DNA of 64,000 nucleotides from NCBI GenBank assembly GCA_009760855.2, contig WPIO01000010.1, positions 5,293,501 to 5,357,500 on the forward strand, in the 5' to 3' direction. The notes beneath the pieces were generated by a model that had not been told where the DNA came from, searched no databases, and was given only the letters and a program-made list of their open reading frames with translations. Made by a program: the position numbers and the translations under genes. The DNA is from Cristatella mucedo. Its lineage: Eukaryota; Bryozoa; Phylactolaemata; Cristatellidae. The number at the start of each line of letters is the position of its first letter. The first letter of the stretch is position 1. Shown here one piece after another: positions 13,701 through 23,403 of the stretch.

Positions 13701-16700
13701 CAGAACAAGAAAACCCCTGGTAGCAAGCCACGAACATAATGGTATGACAATAATAAAAATTAATATTTATAAATCAATGCTAGCTGATTAAACAGCCTCA
13801 TTTATATAGTGGCAGAAGAGCCTTTGCAGCAACCGCCCCCTTCCCCGCCTGTGGCATGCAGAAAAGTATTATCAGCGGTCAAAGTATTTCAGGACTCGAA
13901 CCCACGCCCTGGGTCGTGAGATGCAAGCATCTTATCCCAGCGCTAAGGATAAGCAACACAACAGCCATCAGCTTGGAGCAATAGAGCGATGGATTGGAAC
14001 GATGCAATAGCCATCAGAAAAGAGAGATGCTTAAAGGTGGGAGGTTTCAGTGAGGCAAAAATTAAGGTAATCACGAATCAGTGATTCAGTGAGCCAGCAG
14101 AAAACCACAGCCACAGTCTTCACAAAGCAACATTGCAAAACATTCACATGCACAGTAGTCTAGCAGACCTGAAGTCCAAATAGTTAGAGCTGTAGCAGTT
14201 ACAAGATGAGGCAGAAGACGGCCATGCAAGACCGGATTTCTGATCTCACTTGGAGAGAGGGTGTGTGTGAAAAAGCAAAGCATCACCAAGGCAGAGCAGG
14301 TAGTTTTGCCTGGTCAAGTCAATGCAGATGACAATGCAACATGGATGATGTCGAGACATAGCAAGTCAGGAGTGAGTTCCAAGCGTTGGGAGCACGTGAA
14401 CAAAAGGCACGGTCTCCAAAGGACTTGAGGTTTGTACAAGGTATAGGATACAAGTTGGATTCCGAAAAGCGAGTGGTACGATGCTTAGCCTGGTGGGGGA
14501 GTGGATCTGATAGGTAGGCTGGAGCCAAAGAATGAAGGGACCTAAAAGTGATCGACAAAACCTTGGAGTCGATGCGTTGCTTGACTTGGAGCCAGTGCAG
14601 GTCGGCAAGAAGTGGTGTGATGTGGCAGCTGCGACGCTCACGACAGACAAGCCTAGCTGCAGAGTTGTGCACCAGCTGATTGCACAGGCCAGTAGACCAG
14701 CAAGCAGTGAGTAACAAAAGTCAAGACAGGATGTCACAAATGCATGGATCAACATAAATGTGGTATCCCTTCATTTCACTTTACAGCAAATGTAAAGCGC
14801 CTAGAGAGAGATTAAGTTCTCTGAGGGCGCTTTATCAAGTGAATTATTATTATTATTATTGAATTATTATTATCCCTGTCTAAACAAGCTAGAATTTTAT
14901 CAATATTATGAAAGTAGGAAGACTTGATTGTGGAGCTGATGTGGCCATCTAACGAAAGGCCACTTTGGAACATGACACCTAGATTTCGTGCAGATTCAAC
15001 AGGATATGCTGGCAGAGCCGATTGTCATCGTTAACCTTTCTAATTTCTGAATCACACTTGGTTAGCCCACAACTAGCAAGTTGGTTGTATCATCATTCAA
15101 TTTAGGAAAACTTGCTGCCATTCATGTGTGGATGTCATCAATATATGCAGCAAGTGAGTTGAGAGAATTCGACATGCTGGAGGGCTCAAAGCAAAGGTAC
15201 AACTGTCATCTGCATCGACGCGAAAGCCTTGATTTTGCCTTGCATTCACATCGGCTAGAGGAAGAGCATAAACCGTGAAAAGAACAGGACCAAGTACAGA
15301 TCAAGACCCATATTTCAGAGGTACCTTGGATAATTTTTGTCCATTCACATCAATACTCTGGAGTCTCCTACTGAGATAGGACCTGAACCATTGCAGAGCA
15401 GTGCAAGTGATGCCCAGGCGGGATAACAGGCGCTCAGGAAGGACTTGGTGATCGATAGTATCAAAAGCTGCCAACAGATCGAGCAAAACAAGCAGAGATA
15501 CTCTACCCATGGCTACATTCCTAAGTGGGTCGTTGTAAACCCGATAGGCTGAAGTGCCGACAAGCCTTTCCCCGTGACACTTTAATTCACATGCACAAAG
15601 AAAATGCAATCTACGGTAGGACAGCTGGAGCTTTTCTAACCCATCTGACATATATTGGATATGTTGGCAGCTGCTCAGACAGAAGCTGCTTTTTCAGATG
15701 TGAACCAAGTGCTCGAGCCAGGGAAAGTGTAAATGAAACTGATTCAATAACAGCTGCCAGAAGAAAGTTCCACAGTGAAACTGCTCCAAGCAGCCACCGG
15801 CGGCTGTGGGCAAGCAGCATGGAAAAAGACCAGAATGGTGTTCTGGTGTGACTAAGCAGTCATTGCAGTGACTGGACAAGTACACCAGCAGTGGGATCAC
15901 AGGCCGGCAATCTAAAGACATACTAACTTTTCTTATTGTACACAAGCTTGCAGCACTTACAGCAGTATGCCTGAGCAAAGATGTACAGTTTGCGATGTGC
16001 ACATAGAAAATGAGCTCGACGTGACCAGCACTGTTGCATACACCACAGCTATGCAAGCAAAGATTGCTGCATGTTCCACCGATCTGAGCCAATAGCAGAA
16101 AGGCTACCACTACATCTGACCTCAGGCAATTGATTACAACTAGCACTAACCAGAGCATTCTGTTCAAGTAACTCGAAACTCATGTCCCAATCTGATAGGA
16201 TTATTAGCTAGGAGGTGTGCAACAAAAGGTCGAGCTAACATATCATAATATCGCGACACAAGTGCAGACTCACCCTTCCTCTGGCATGTCCATACGCTCT
16301 ATCTCTTGGGTAACGGCTTCGATTTCCTTTCTAAGAAGCTGCAAACCAGATTTCATTGCACATAACATTAAGACACTGGACTTGATGAAGCAAGCACTGA
16401 CGATGGTCAGATGTACTGAACCGATTTCGGACAATGCCTTTAACTAGATCAAGTGCTCAAAAAGCATAGACGGGATTGTAACACCCTTGAAACCACGACG
16501 TAGGCAAACCTTACCTCAATGTCTCTAATCAGCTGGGTTTTACGGGTGCGTATCTGATTAAGCATTTCTTGCTCTTCGGGTGACAGATCTACAAAATAAT
16601 GGAGCATAGTTCATGAGACTTGGGGGAGGTTTAGATAAAAGTCAGAAGAAGGGCTTTGCTAGCAGAGCACCTGGAAACAAAGGCATAGAAATTTTCCTCG

Positions 16701-17194
16701 CAGCTAGTAAATGGCGGGACGCGCTAACATTCTGGAGGCTACACGAAGGTTGTAAATGCTGCACGGGCTACCGGAGGGGGGGGGTTCATTAAACATACGA
16801 GCCGCAGGATACGGACGGGGGCAGGGCAGGGCAGGGCAGGGCAGGTCAACTTTTCCCCTACTGATAGTAAGACAGAATACGTCTAGGACAAAATCTGAAG
16901 GTAGGAGTTGAGGAGTAAACCCTAGGGTGCCTTCCCCTGCAGTGCATGCTTAACTCGCAGCAGTAGTTCCAAGCGACTCAGATGAATATCACACACTCAT
17001 GTAGTCACGCGATAGATTATAAATTACAATATTACGATACGCAAAGTGTTTAGGTCTAACCTAGGCGGCGGGCTGTGCCGGAACTTAGCAGCTATTTCCT
17101 GTATCGCGTAGACGGTACTGGCCTAGACAGTTACTGCTGCTTAGCCCCAAATATACCACATACCTGCGGAGTCCGTGCTTCCATCCATTGTCAT
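93..17194 (-). CDS. CYTH: Cytohesin-family ARF guanine-nucleotide exchange factor (coiled coil + Sec7 + PH), spliced, 3' end outside window
   Basis: The gene is read as nine exons on the minus strand: 17194-17164, 16588-16515, 16338-16274, 11808-11742, 8078-7960, 5170-4980, 4865-4717, 4537-4426 and 169-93. All have AG/GT boundaries and consistent phases, giving 295 residues before the window ends. Seen in order: a short N-terminus, a heptad-rich coiled coil (about residues 12-56), the linker [10 protein letters not shown], a Sec7 domain (about 75-245) with [17 protein letters not shown], and the start of a PH domain with [19 protein letters not shown]. The catalytic 'glutamic finger' falls at E157, matching the known position in human cytohesins, and the second Sec7 loop motif [13 protein letters not shown] is intact. 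In this family, Sec7 drives GDP/GTP exchange on ARF1/ARF6 at membranes to which the PH domain is recruited by phosphoinositides. The PH C-terminus and polybasic tail lie off the left edge. Identity is near certain; which vertebrate paralogue it resembles most cannot be decided. Confidence 0.96.
1641..1703. repeat. (TC)n microsatellite
   Basis: An uninterrupted TC dinucleotide run of about 63 nt inside cytohesin intron 8. It creates spurious Ser-Leu open frames on one strand and Arg-Glu frames on the other. Confidence 0.97.
2440..3000 (+). mobile_element. Degenerate LINE-A fragment (RT C-terminal region and 3' UTR)
   Basis: Translation in shifting frames gives [11 protein letters not shown] followed by a LINE-A-like thumb region, and the text after 2840 resembles the LINE-A 3' UTR (TATGCTTATGCGTGCT). 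Many substitutions and frame breaks show an old, dead copy. Confidence 0.55.
3589..3651. repeat. Short tandem duplication, 28-bp period
   Basis: The 20-mer GAGCCAACACCGTGACACTA occurs at 3589-3608 and again at 3617-3636, with a third partial copy (CCGAGCCAATA) starting near 3641. It is intronic to the cytohesin gene. Confidence 0.85.
3681..3714. other. Inverted repeat (9-bp stem)
   Basis: CTTAACGCC at 3681-3689 pairs with GGCGTTAAG at 3706-3714 across a 16-nt loop. No function is assigned. Confidence 0.6.
4111..4141. other. Near-perfect palindrome, 13-bp stem
   Basis: CGACACAGCTGCA at 4111-4123 is the exact reverse complement of 4129-4141, with a 5-nt spacer. It contains CAGCTG E-box cores. 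It lies in the cytohesin intron about 285 bp 3' (on the plus strand 5') of exon 8. Confidence 0.7.
4426..4537 (-). CDS. CYTH: Cytohesin exon 8 (Sec7 end / PH start)
   Basis: 112 nt between acceptor GTTGCAG and donor CAGG|GTGAGT encode [20 protein letters not shown] then [17 protein letters not shown] and the first base of a glycine codon. The splice falls exactly in the glycine stretch of the PH beta1-beta2 loop. Confidence 0.97.
4717..4865 (-). CDS. CYTH: Cytohesin exon 7 (Sec7 second catalytic loop)
   Basis: 149 nt between acceptor TATAG and donor GAG|GTAGCT encode [20 protein letters not shown] then [20 protein letters not shown] and GDLPRELLE. The intron separating it from exon 6 is only 114 bp. 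Confidence 0.97.
4980..5170 (-). CDS. CYTH: Cytohesin exon 6 (Sec7 catalytic core)
   Basis: 191 nt between AAG| and CAG|GTCTGT encode [17 protein letters not shown], then [20 protein letters not shown] and [19 protein letters not shown]. It carries the catalytic glutamate (E157) in LPGEAQ. An in-frame stop lies just upstream of the acceptor, so the exon cannot extend further 5'. Confidence 0.97.
5975..6050 (-). mobile_element. LINE-A 3'-end relic
   Basis: An ATAATAATAATT tract is followed by a decayed version of the LINE-A terminal motif (TATAGCACCAGCAGAGAACTAG then TTCGGCACTTTACAT-like text). Only the terminal 70 or so bases remain, typical of 5'-truncated insertion. Confidence 0.5.
6555..6770 (+). 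mobile_element. Degenerate LINE-A fragment
   Basis: CAACTGGTGCAAAACTACGCAG corresponds to the LINE-A stretch encoding LQLVQNSAA, and what follows resembles HHPTSV..-type decay of the next region. Frame and sequence are heavily damaged. Confidence 0.45.
7165..7255 (+). mobile_element. LINE-A-like 3' tail relic
   Basis: CGAGTTGTAAAGTGCCTGCA ... TTCTCTTAGGGCGCTACAC aligns by eye with the LINE-A terminal motif (AATGTAAAGCGCC ... CTGAGGGCGCTTTATC). It could belong either to the LINE or to a SINE that shares this tail. Confidence 0.45.
7960..8078 (-). CDS. CYTH: Cytohesin exon 5 (Sec7 N-terminal helices)
   Basis: 119 nt between acceptor TTGTAG and donor AAAA|GTATGT encode [20 protein letters not shown] then [19 protein letters not shown]. 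This matches the first Sec7 helices (GIQFLIENDLL...[23 protein letters not shown] type) almost residue for residue. Confidence 0.97.
8368..9480 (-). mobile_element. LINE-A (CR1/L2-like non-LTR retrotransposon), 5'-truncated copy
   Basis: Reading leftward, this copy encodes the RT palm end ([19 protein letters not shown]), then [38 protein letters not shown] and [19 protein letters not shown], ending FRTAFSGSL plus stop. A 3' UTR and the (ATT)n tail follow near 8370-8396. These are the thumb/C-terminal blocks of CR1/L2-clade reverse transcriptases. One nonsense change (TAG for AAG just before LVHAFV) breaks the frame near 9097. It sits in cytohesin intron 4, in the same orientation as the gene. 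Confidence 0.9.
10450..10560 (-). mobile_element. LINE-A 3'-end relic
   Basis: An (ATA)n tract followed by GAATCTCTTTCTAAGCGATCC and CATATGCTGCAGAG matches the LINE-A terminus (AATCTCTTTCTAGGCGCTTTACATTTGCTGCAAAG) with damage. Only the end is present. Confidence 0.4.
10600..11245 (+). mobile_element. Degenerate LINE-A copy
   Basis: Begins at TCACCAGTCAAGTCTGCATA (compare the SSTVKSAYF segment of better copies). It continues through [17 protein letters not shown] and [22 protein letters not shown] segments in shifted frames, and ends at AAAGTGCCTAGAAAGAGACTT. It is an old insertion in cytohesin intron 4. Confidence 0.6.
11742..11808 (-). CDS. CYTH: Cytohesin exon 4 (linker before Sec7)
   Basis: 67 nt between TTTAG and AAG|GTGAGC encode [22 protein letters not shown]. 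The KKFNMDPKK string is a signature of the coiled-coil/Sec7 junction in cytohesins. It is separated from exon 3 by a 4.5-kb intron rich in repeats. Confidence 0.95.
12010..12042. repeat. (CA)n/(GC)n alternating purine-pyrimidine tract
   Basis: GCACGCGCGCGCACACACACACACACA-type alternation of roughly 30 nt within cytohesin intron 3. Confidence 0.85.
13055..13320 (+). mobile_element. tRNA-derived SINE (type 1) with LINE-A-like tail, composite
   Basis: TTTTAGCCCAGTGGTTAAGA matches a pol III A box (TRGYNNARNGG) and GGTCGCAGGCTCGAGCCCC a B box, both in tRNA-like order. Downstream (13155-13215) lies what looks like a fragment of the second SINE family on the opposite strand. Then GTGAAGCACATGAACACAGACTAAG and TTCTCTTAGGATGC follow, resembling a decayed LINE-A 3' end. 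Boundaries are approximate. Confidence 0.6.
13765..13965 (-). mobile_element. tRNA-derived SINE (type 2), decayed copy
   Basis: CTAGCTGATTAAACAGCCTC ... AGAAGAGCCTTTGCAGC ... GACTCGAACCCACGCCC is the same block order as the better copies at 36180 and 58325. On the minus strand, the tRNA-like head would lie at the right end. Confidence 0.6.
14345..15565 (-). mobile_element. LINE-A copy, 3'-incomplete, interrupted by a nested insertion
   Basis: On the minus strand the order is RT palm ([20 protein letters not shown], then [20 protein letters not shown] near 15300-15560), the damaged YADD region, and the thumb blocks [20 protein letters not shown] and [20 protein letters not shown] (14350-14700). 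Several frame breaks exist. The copy is split at 14768-14872 by a short LINE-A tail in opposite orientation. It lies in cytohesin intron 3. Confidence 0.82.
14768..14872 (+). mobile_element. Nested 3'-end-only LINE-A insertion with target-site duplication
   Basis: About 100 bp containing only the LINE-A terminus (AAATGTAAAGCGCCTAGAG ... GAGGGCGCTTTATCAAGTG) and an (ATT)n tail, inserted antisense into an older LINE-A copy. TATCCCT is present immediately on both sides, consistent with a target-site duplication from target-primed reverse transcription. Confidence 0.75.
16274..16338 (-). CDS. CYTH: Cytohesin exon 3 (coiled coil, second part)
   Basis: 65 nt between acceptor TTTGCAG and donor GG|GTGAGT encode [19 protein letters not shown] and onward. 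It continues the heptad pattern, starts in phase 0 and ends in phase 2. Confidence 0.92.
16515..16588 (-). CDS. CYTH: Cytohesin exon 2 (coiled coil, first part)
   Basis: Acceptor TTTTGTAG and donor GAG|GTAAGG flank 74 nt that, with the split GAT codon, encode [20 protein letters not shown] and onward. This matches the DLTPEERQEL-type opening of the cytohesin coiled coil, the segment that binds scaffold partners in the family. Confidence 0.93.
16818..16845. repeat. (GGCAG)n minisatellite
   Basis: Five to six tandem copies of GGGCA/GGCAG in cytohesin intron 1. Confidence 0.85.
17164..17194 (-). CDS. CYTH: Cytohesin exon 1 (start codon)
   Basis: The exon opens with ATG ([10 protein letters not shown]) and ends at a GCAG|GTATGT donor in phase 1. 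A second in-frame ATG lies two codons later; either could initiate. The first is chosen because it is the most upstream ATG that joins in frame to exon 2. The exact transcription start was not located. Confidence 0.85.
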
Positions 17195-19330
17195 TTCTCG
17201 ATGAGTGACGAGCTACGCAACTGAGTCAACAATTCAACGGAGCCAGGTTTGGTGTCGACGTAGGCACACAGCATAGACTACAAAACGTCAGCTACGCAGC
17301 GAACCCCCAGTAGCGGAAGTAATGTCAATGGGGTCGGCGAGAGCTCAAACTGTGATGGCCGCCACTTCCTCCTGTAGGCTTTGTACTTCGTATGCTGCTT
17401 CAGGACTGCATTAGCAATCCCACAGAAATTAAATAAGTGTAGCTGATGCTATGAACTCGATTTAATAACTATGCAACGCTAAAGCAGTAAACGCCACTAG
17501 AGCCGAATTCCCTGCGTCGAGTCCATATGGACGGAAAATTGTATAGATGGTGAGGCAATTGCAACGAATCGCATGCTGCGGGTGATACTGTACACTCTCC
17601 GTACCTCTCTGTGATTCTGAAATATACCGTGCTACTTTGATGCCATTGACTTGACGCTATATTTAGGTATGGGTACTCGTGATTGCTATGGCGTTCTGCT
17701 GTAGGGGTTCGCGCGCAGACGGCGGCGCGACGTAGATGAACGATGCCCCCAAAAGCGATTTGCGGTGCTGACGACGACGGCTGTATTGTATCGTAAGCAG
17801 GAAAACGCAGGAAGCGAGCGTACATACGGAAGTAAGTAGCCTTCGTGGAAGCAGCTCCGAAACGCGCGGAGAGAAGAGAAAGAGAGTGAGAGGGAGAGAG
17901 AGAGAGAGAGAGAGGGGGATAGTGTCCGCGAAGGCCGGTGGACAAGCTGAAAGTTCTCGCTACAGGACGAGCGGGTCACGCGATCACAGTTGACACGTTG
18001 CAATTAAATCTAGCTTAGCCAGCCGATACTGTTCAAATGCAGCGCCTCACGATGTGGTACTCAGCGCTCCCGTTGGCCCGGCGGATTGGTGTGAGTTCGG
18101 CATGGGCTGTACAGTATTGTGGGCGTGGCCACGCCAACACTGCTACCATCTGCATAAATGCTTTTATTTTCGCAGCTGAAAATCGTTAGCCGTGCTTCGA
18201 GGCGCCAGCTCCATCCGTATTTTTCGTGCGTCTGCAAGGACTGCCACCCCTTACCTTCGCTGCATTTGTGACAAAGGACTTCCGTTTAGAGGCCACTTGT
18301 AAAAGTACTGCTTTAGTGGTCACATTGCTTGAATACCGCGTTTGGACCTTCGGGTTTTGGTCCCTCTCCTGGATTTTTCATGACTTTCTGACGTCTCGTC
18401 TGCGGCCTGCATAGCTGCGTACATTTTGGCCATGTACTTTCACGTACTGTACATCCAACCTGGTCTATCGTGTCGGCCTCGAAAGCTTCCTCTTTGATAG
18501 AAAACTTGAACGCGTAATTTTTGGGTTATTTCTTAGGTAGAAAAGAAAAGTAGTAAATAAATGCCTTTACATTCATTAATTGTGCTGCTTCAGCGATGAT
18601 TCTCCAGTCAAAATGATTGGGTGCAGTTCAACGGGGTTATTGGCTCGCAATAAACAACTAGTGCTAAGGGGTGCATAGCTCTCTGCTACTGAATTTCAAA
18701 ACTACAAGCGGGGACTCCAGTTACTTGACAAAAATTGATGGTCGTGAAAATTTTGGAAGACATTTTATATTACTGCGATACAACATATCAAGTTCGAGGA
18801 AATGTATTTCACTTTTAGGTCACCTCCTTTCTCTTGCTCAGGCTTACCTTAAATACTAAAATCCTCAAATCCTAAATTCCTATCGTACCAATAGCATCTC
18901 TGGCTCAAGTCGCAGACTGCGCATCTTGATGACATATAAAAAGGGAACTAGAACCTTCGCTGTTCCTCTTAGGATTTGTCCATGTGAGCTGTCTTTCATG
19001 TGCTAACGTGTGCTGGCATTGTGAACGTTATCACTATTTAGTTGATACCCTGTATTCTTTCCTTTCCAAGATACGAAAGTATGCTAAGTGTCTGCACCTG
19101 CAATAATAAAGTGCGCATACAGACACACAGCTCTCGCGGAGTGCTATGTGTACATTTCATTCTCATTTAGCGGATTTCGTGTTGATTTTCCACCTACCGG
19201 TTGTTCTGCCAAGAATAACAGACAGAAAAATTCCAGAAGAGTCTTTGCCCTTCTCCTGTCCCAGCTCGTTTCACTCTGCAGGATAAGTAACTTCCAGCCA
19301 CACCCATCATCGCGTCATCTGGTCCGCCAG
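17195..19330. other. Region upstream of cytohesin
   Basis: This should hold the cytohesin 5' UTR and promoter. A (GA)n tract lies at 17878-17917 and a KLF/Sp-like GGGCGTGGC near 18120. No TATA box could be placed with confidence and no coding exon was recognised. Confidence 0.4.
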
Positions 19331-22145
19331 CCGCCGGATCGATTAAAGCAGTCATGCAAAGGTCAGCAGACTCAACAGCCTTATTTACGCGTCTTTCGAG
19401 GGTCGACGAATTACCGCAATCCATCGAAATCCACAGCAATCCACCGCAATCCACCACAATCTATCCACGGCAATCCACTCTAATTAGGCGAAAAATTGAC
19501 CAGACACTAGCGTTTCCGAGCTCAAATTTTGTGCTGATATTGTAGTACCTGTTCGATTTGTCTATTTTTACAATTTCATGTCGCTGCACGCACGCAAACG
19601 TGTGCAAATTAGCTTCGGCGCCGGACGCCTGTACCGCAACCCACCGCAATTCATTCTAGTTTCCGTCAGATCCACCGCAAGTCAGTTGCACACAGCTCCG
19701 AAAAATTTGGAATATCGAACTAAGCTACGCGTACAATTTACCCTGAAAATTTTGCGAGATTCCACTCACTCGTTCTCACGAAGTCCACTGAAATAGCATT
19801 GCACTGGCCTTGGCCAATAACGCAATCCACTGCATTTCACAGCGAAGTTAAAAAGAAATCCTGTTCGAAAAGCGTCTCCTTTGATTGCATACGACAGCAC
19901 ACTCTACGGAAATTGTATTTAAAAATTTCACTCGCATTGGCACGGTGGTTCTCGTGCAATGCGCTGCAATCGACTGCAGTAGCCCTGGCCAATACCGCAA
20001 TCCACTTCAATCCACCGAATCCTCCCGCAAAAAAACTCGTGATAGATTTCGCCGAGCTCCAGTTTTGTTGCATATTAAAGTGCACCGTGCTGTGTGCACA
20101 ACCACGGAAAATTAAAAAAAATGTGCATTCTCGCTTTGTGGCAATGGGCAGCAATCGCCTGAAATGACCTAGGAAACTGCCGCAATCCACTCTAATCCAC
20201 TGAAAATCATCATCAAATCGCCACCACGAAGCTGTATTGACATTGCACATAGCAATAGACTAATTTCAAAGTGCACCCACAAAATTTCTCTCCATTGTGC
20301 ACACGCGTTCTCATGCAATTCACTGCAATCGACTGCAACGGCTCTGTCCTATACAGCAATCCACCTTAATCCGCTGCAATCCGCCGCACAGCGACCAGAA
20401 CGCCTACACTTGAAACTCTAATTATGATTGCACGCTGCTCTACTCTTCGGTTATTGTGTACTCGTATAAATTCACTGTAATTGCCTCGACCATTCTGCAA
20501 GCAATGCACTGCAATCGACAGCAACTGCTCGGACCTGAACGTCAATGTAATTGCTCACTGGGTAAGACGGTTGCTTTTCACGACCTCGGCCCGAGGTCGT
20601 GGGTTTGAATCCTGCGGTGGGCGATCCTTTATCGCCACTGCAAGCGGTGGTGATAGCCGTAAAGGCTCTTTTGTCGCTATACAAAAGGAGTCTGTTAAAT
20701 CCGATAGTATTTATTTTTTTAATGCACCGAAACCCGTCGCAAAACGACCAGAATACGTACACTTTAAGCTCTATTAGTGATTTCGCGCTGCTCCAACCTT
20801 TGGTTATTGTGTAATCGCACAATTTCACTGCAAATGCCTCTACCATTCAGCAGCAATGCACCGCAATTGACTGCAATGGCCCGGGCCAATACCACGATCT
20901 ACAACAATGTGATGCAAGATGCCCTGAAATCGGTTTCGCAATGCTCCAATTTTGAATGAGTGTTACCAAGCACACTGGTTAAAGTCAGCCACATCGTTTT
21001 AAGCATTTGAGCTCGTACAATCTCGGGAATTTTGGCAATCTACGGCATTGGCTCGGCTCGAAGCAGCAATCCACTACAATCCGTAGCAAGTTGACCACAC
21101 AAATGCTGCACGAAGTACCGATTGTCATCTCATTTCACGTTTCTTCGTGCTAAAAGTGAAATTGTTACAGGGCAACGATCAAATTTATCTTAACTGTCAC
21201 AGCGCACTGTGTTTAAACTGCAATCACATCCTTTCAACCAATCGCGAACGTACAATTGCGAGCAGTGAATGACAATCGACAGCAATGGACCGGGCCAGTA
21301 CCTCAATTTGCGGCAAATTGACAAGAAATTGGCAGAACGAAACCCCAATTGTCATTACATACAAAATTCCGCTGCGTCCAAAGTAAAAGCTTAGCATTTT
21401 CAAGATCCTTTGCTCGTTAACTGCCAGCAATGCACGGCAATCCACAGCCATGGTAGGGGCCGATAGCGAAATCCGTGGAAAATTGACAAGATTGGCTGCA
21501 ATAAACTGCAACTCTCATTCCACGTAACATAAACATGTGCGCGCATAATTTTCACCTATTGTGTGCTTTCAATCGACGACAACCCACGGCAATCGACGGC
21601 TATGGCCCGGGCAAATACGCCAATCTATAGCAGTCTGTTACAAATGGACCGACAGTTGCTGAGAAAAACTCAAAAGTTTTCTTGCGTACTGCACTACACT
21701 GCATTAAAAGTGCAGCCACACCCTTTTTAAAGAATCAACAAAGGCACAATCGAGGCCAATGCACGGCAATCGACGGCAATGGCCCGACTTCTACAGCAAT
21801 CTGTTTCAAATTTGTTGGAAATTTGGCTGTTTGAATTTGTAATTATCCTACCACATAACTCTCACTGTGTGAGCGCACATACTATCATTTTGCGCGTTCA
21901 ACCTTTGGCAATACACGGCAATCGACGGTAATTGCCCGAGAAAATACAACAATCTATGATTGTTACAATTACAAACGCAGGTGGTGGGAGAAAATCCAAT
22001 TATTCTTGCGTATTACAGTGCGCTGTATTAAAAGTGCAACCGAATCCTTTCAACCAATTGCGAACGTACATTCGAGGGCAATGCACGGCAATTGATGGCA
22101 ACGGCCTGGGAAAGTACGGAAATCTATCTGTCGTAAGTGTACATA
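19330..22145. repeat. Divergent satellite-like tandem array, about 165-bp units
   Basis: A block of the form GCAATGCACGGCAATCGACG followed by GCAATGGCCCGGGCCAATAC recurs with decay at about 19808, 19978, 20336, 20519, 20873, 21044, 21281, 21448, 21598, 21776, 21928 and 22096. Most spacings are 150-180 bp or a multiple of that. Each unit contains an inner 10-11-bp repetition (CCGCAATCCA). No coding potential is supported. One unit interval is widened by a SINE at about 20545-20745. Confidence 0.75.
20545..20745 (+). mobile_element. tRNA-derived SINE (type 2) inserted in the satellite array
   Basis: CTCACTGGGTAAGACGGTTG (A-box-like) and GAGGTCGTGGGTTTGAATCC (B box) form a tRNA-like head. The family body follows (TTTATCGCCACTGCAAGCGG ... 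TCGCTATACAAAAGGAG ... CTGTTAAATC), then a T-rich tail. It is in plus orientation, opposite to most other copies here. Confidence 0.8.
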
Positions 22146-22589
22146 CTCAGCTCAATTCGTGAGACCAGGGTATGCGTCAAGCCATCATGCAAGGTGAGGG
22201 AGACCTTGTGGTTAGCTGGAAAAACATGTCACCGGCCCTCCATAGCCAGGTGTGGTGAGCATTAGAGTTCCGGTGAGTGCTAAAACATCGGCAGTAAGGC
22301 GAGAAGCTACATTAATTAGTAAAATTTTGGCTTGCACAGGTTTAATAATGTTAAAATGATTGATATTTATTTATCGTGCTCTACCTGAGGGCTGTGGAGG
22401 AAGTTTCCAGGGCTGCGAAATTTCAGTTTGCAGGTCACAAGTTTCCGGGGGTGTGAACTTTCAGTTTGCAGGTCACTGCCAAGCCATTAGGGACCTCGTC
22501 AGTCCGACAAAGAAACATTTTAAATTAAGCATATTACATTAAGTATAACATCGCACTTTAAAAAATGCGAAGCAATACCTTACGAATAC
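22146..22589. other. Spacer between direct and inverted satellite units
   Basis: No unit core is visible. A short direct repeat (TTTCAGTTTGCAGGTCAC) occurs at about 22422 and 22459. No gene is supported. Confidence 0.5.
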
Positions 22590-23030
22590 TTTAGTTTTGA
22601 ACAGCGTAGGTGTAGTTGATTTGCAATGGATGGCATAAGATTGCTGTATTGGCATGGGCCGTTGACTGCAATACATTGACCGAGAGCTAGCATTTTCAAT
22701 GGCATTTCCTGGATGCACCGAAAATAGAGTATACACGAACAAGAAATCTAAATTTGAGCGTCACCCAGCAGCACCCAGTCTATTTTTAATGGACCGTTAT
22801 AGATTTATGTATTTTCCCAGGCCGTTGCCGTCGATTGCTGCACATTGCCCTCGAATGTACAGGCATCCGGCGTCGAAGCTCATCTGCACAAGTTCGCGTT
22901 CGCACAGCGGCATGAAATTTTGTGGATAGATAAAATCGAACGTGTACTACAATATCACCGAAAAATTTGAGCTCATCAACGCTAATATCTGGTCGATGTT
23001 AGCCTAATTAGTGTGAATTGCGGTAATTTG
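22590..23030. repeat. Inverted units of the satellite-like array
   Basis: TTGCAATGGATGGCATAAGA ... GGGCCGTTGACTGCAATACA (22618-22680) and CCAGGCCGTTGCCGTCGATT ... CACATTGCCCTCGAATGTAC (about 22817-22860) are reverse complements of the unit core found to the left. The array therefore changes orientation across the 22145-22590 spacer. Confidence 0.7.
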
Positions 23031-23201
23031 TCGAACCCAACTTGCTGGCCGTCAAATTAATAAAAGTCAAAAGCTCTTTCCTCGTTGTTCGTGAAAATAT
23101 CTTGAGAATATGACTGCCACATTGGAGAATATAACCTCGCCACTCCGCGTCACTCAGCTCTGATGTTTCTATGGTCACTAAAATTACTGTTTTTTGTTCA
23201 G

Positions 23202-23403
23202 ACCTGTACCGTTGTACGCAGTTTTCACCTTCACACAGCCAGCCACTTGTATCCTTTGCGACGGCGTGCTTAAGTTCCCAAACAGCACTGCCGATAACCC
23301 GGCTGGCAGAGGATTTCGCTGCCCCTTCAGTGAATCTTGTCTACGCTCCGCCTGCATTATTGAATGGTTCATCTGTTGTTGTTGGCGCATGCGATTGTGC
23401 TAG
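23202..23403 (+). CDS. Possible short terminal exon of an unknown gene
   Basis: A pyrimidine-rich acceptor (TTTTTTGTTCAG) precedes a 67-codon open frame ending TAG at 23403, and AATAAA follows at 23416. The frame is cysteine-rich (ATCILCDGVLKF ... GFRCPFSESCLRSAC) but fits no zinc-binding family I know. A second frame is also open across the same stretch. No upstream exon was found, so this is only a candidate. Confidence 0.2.
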
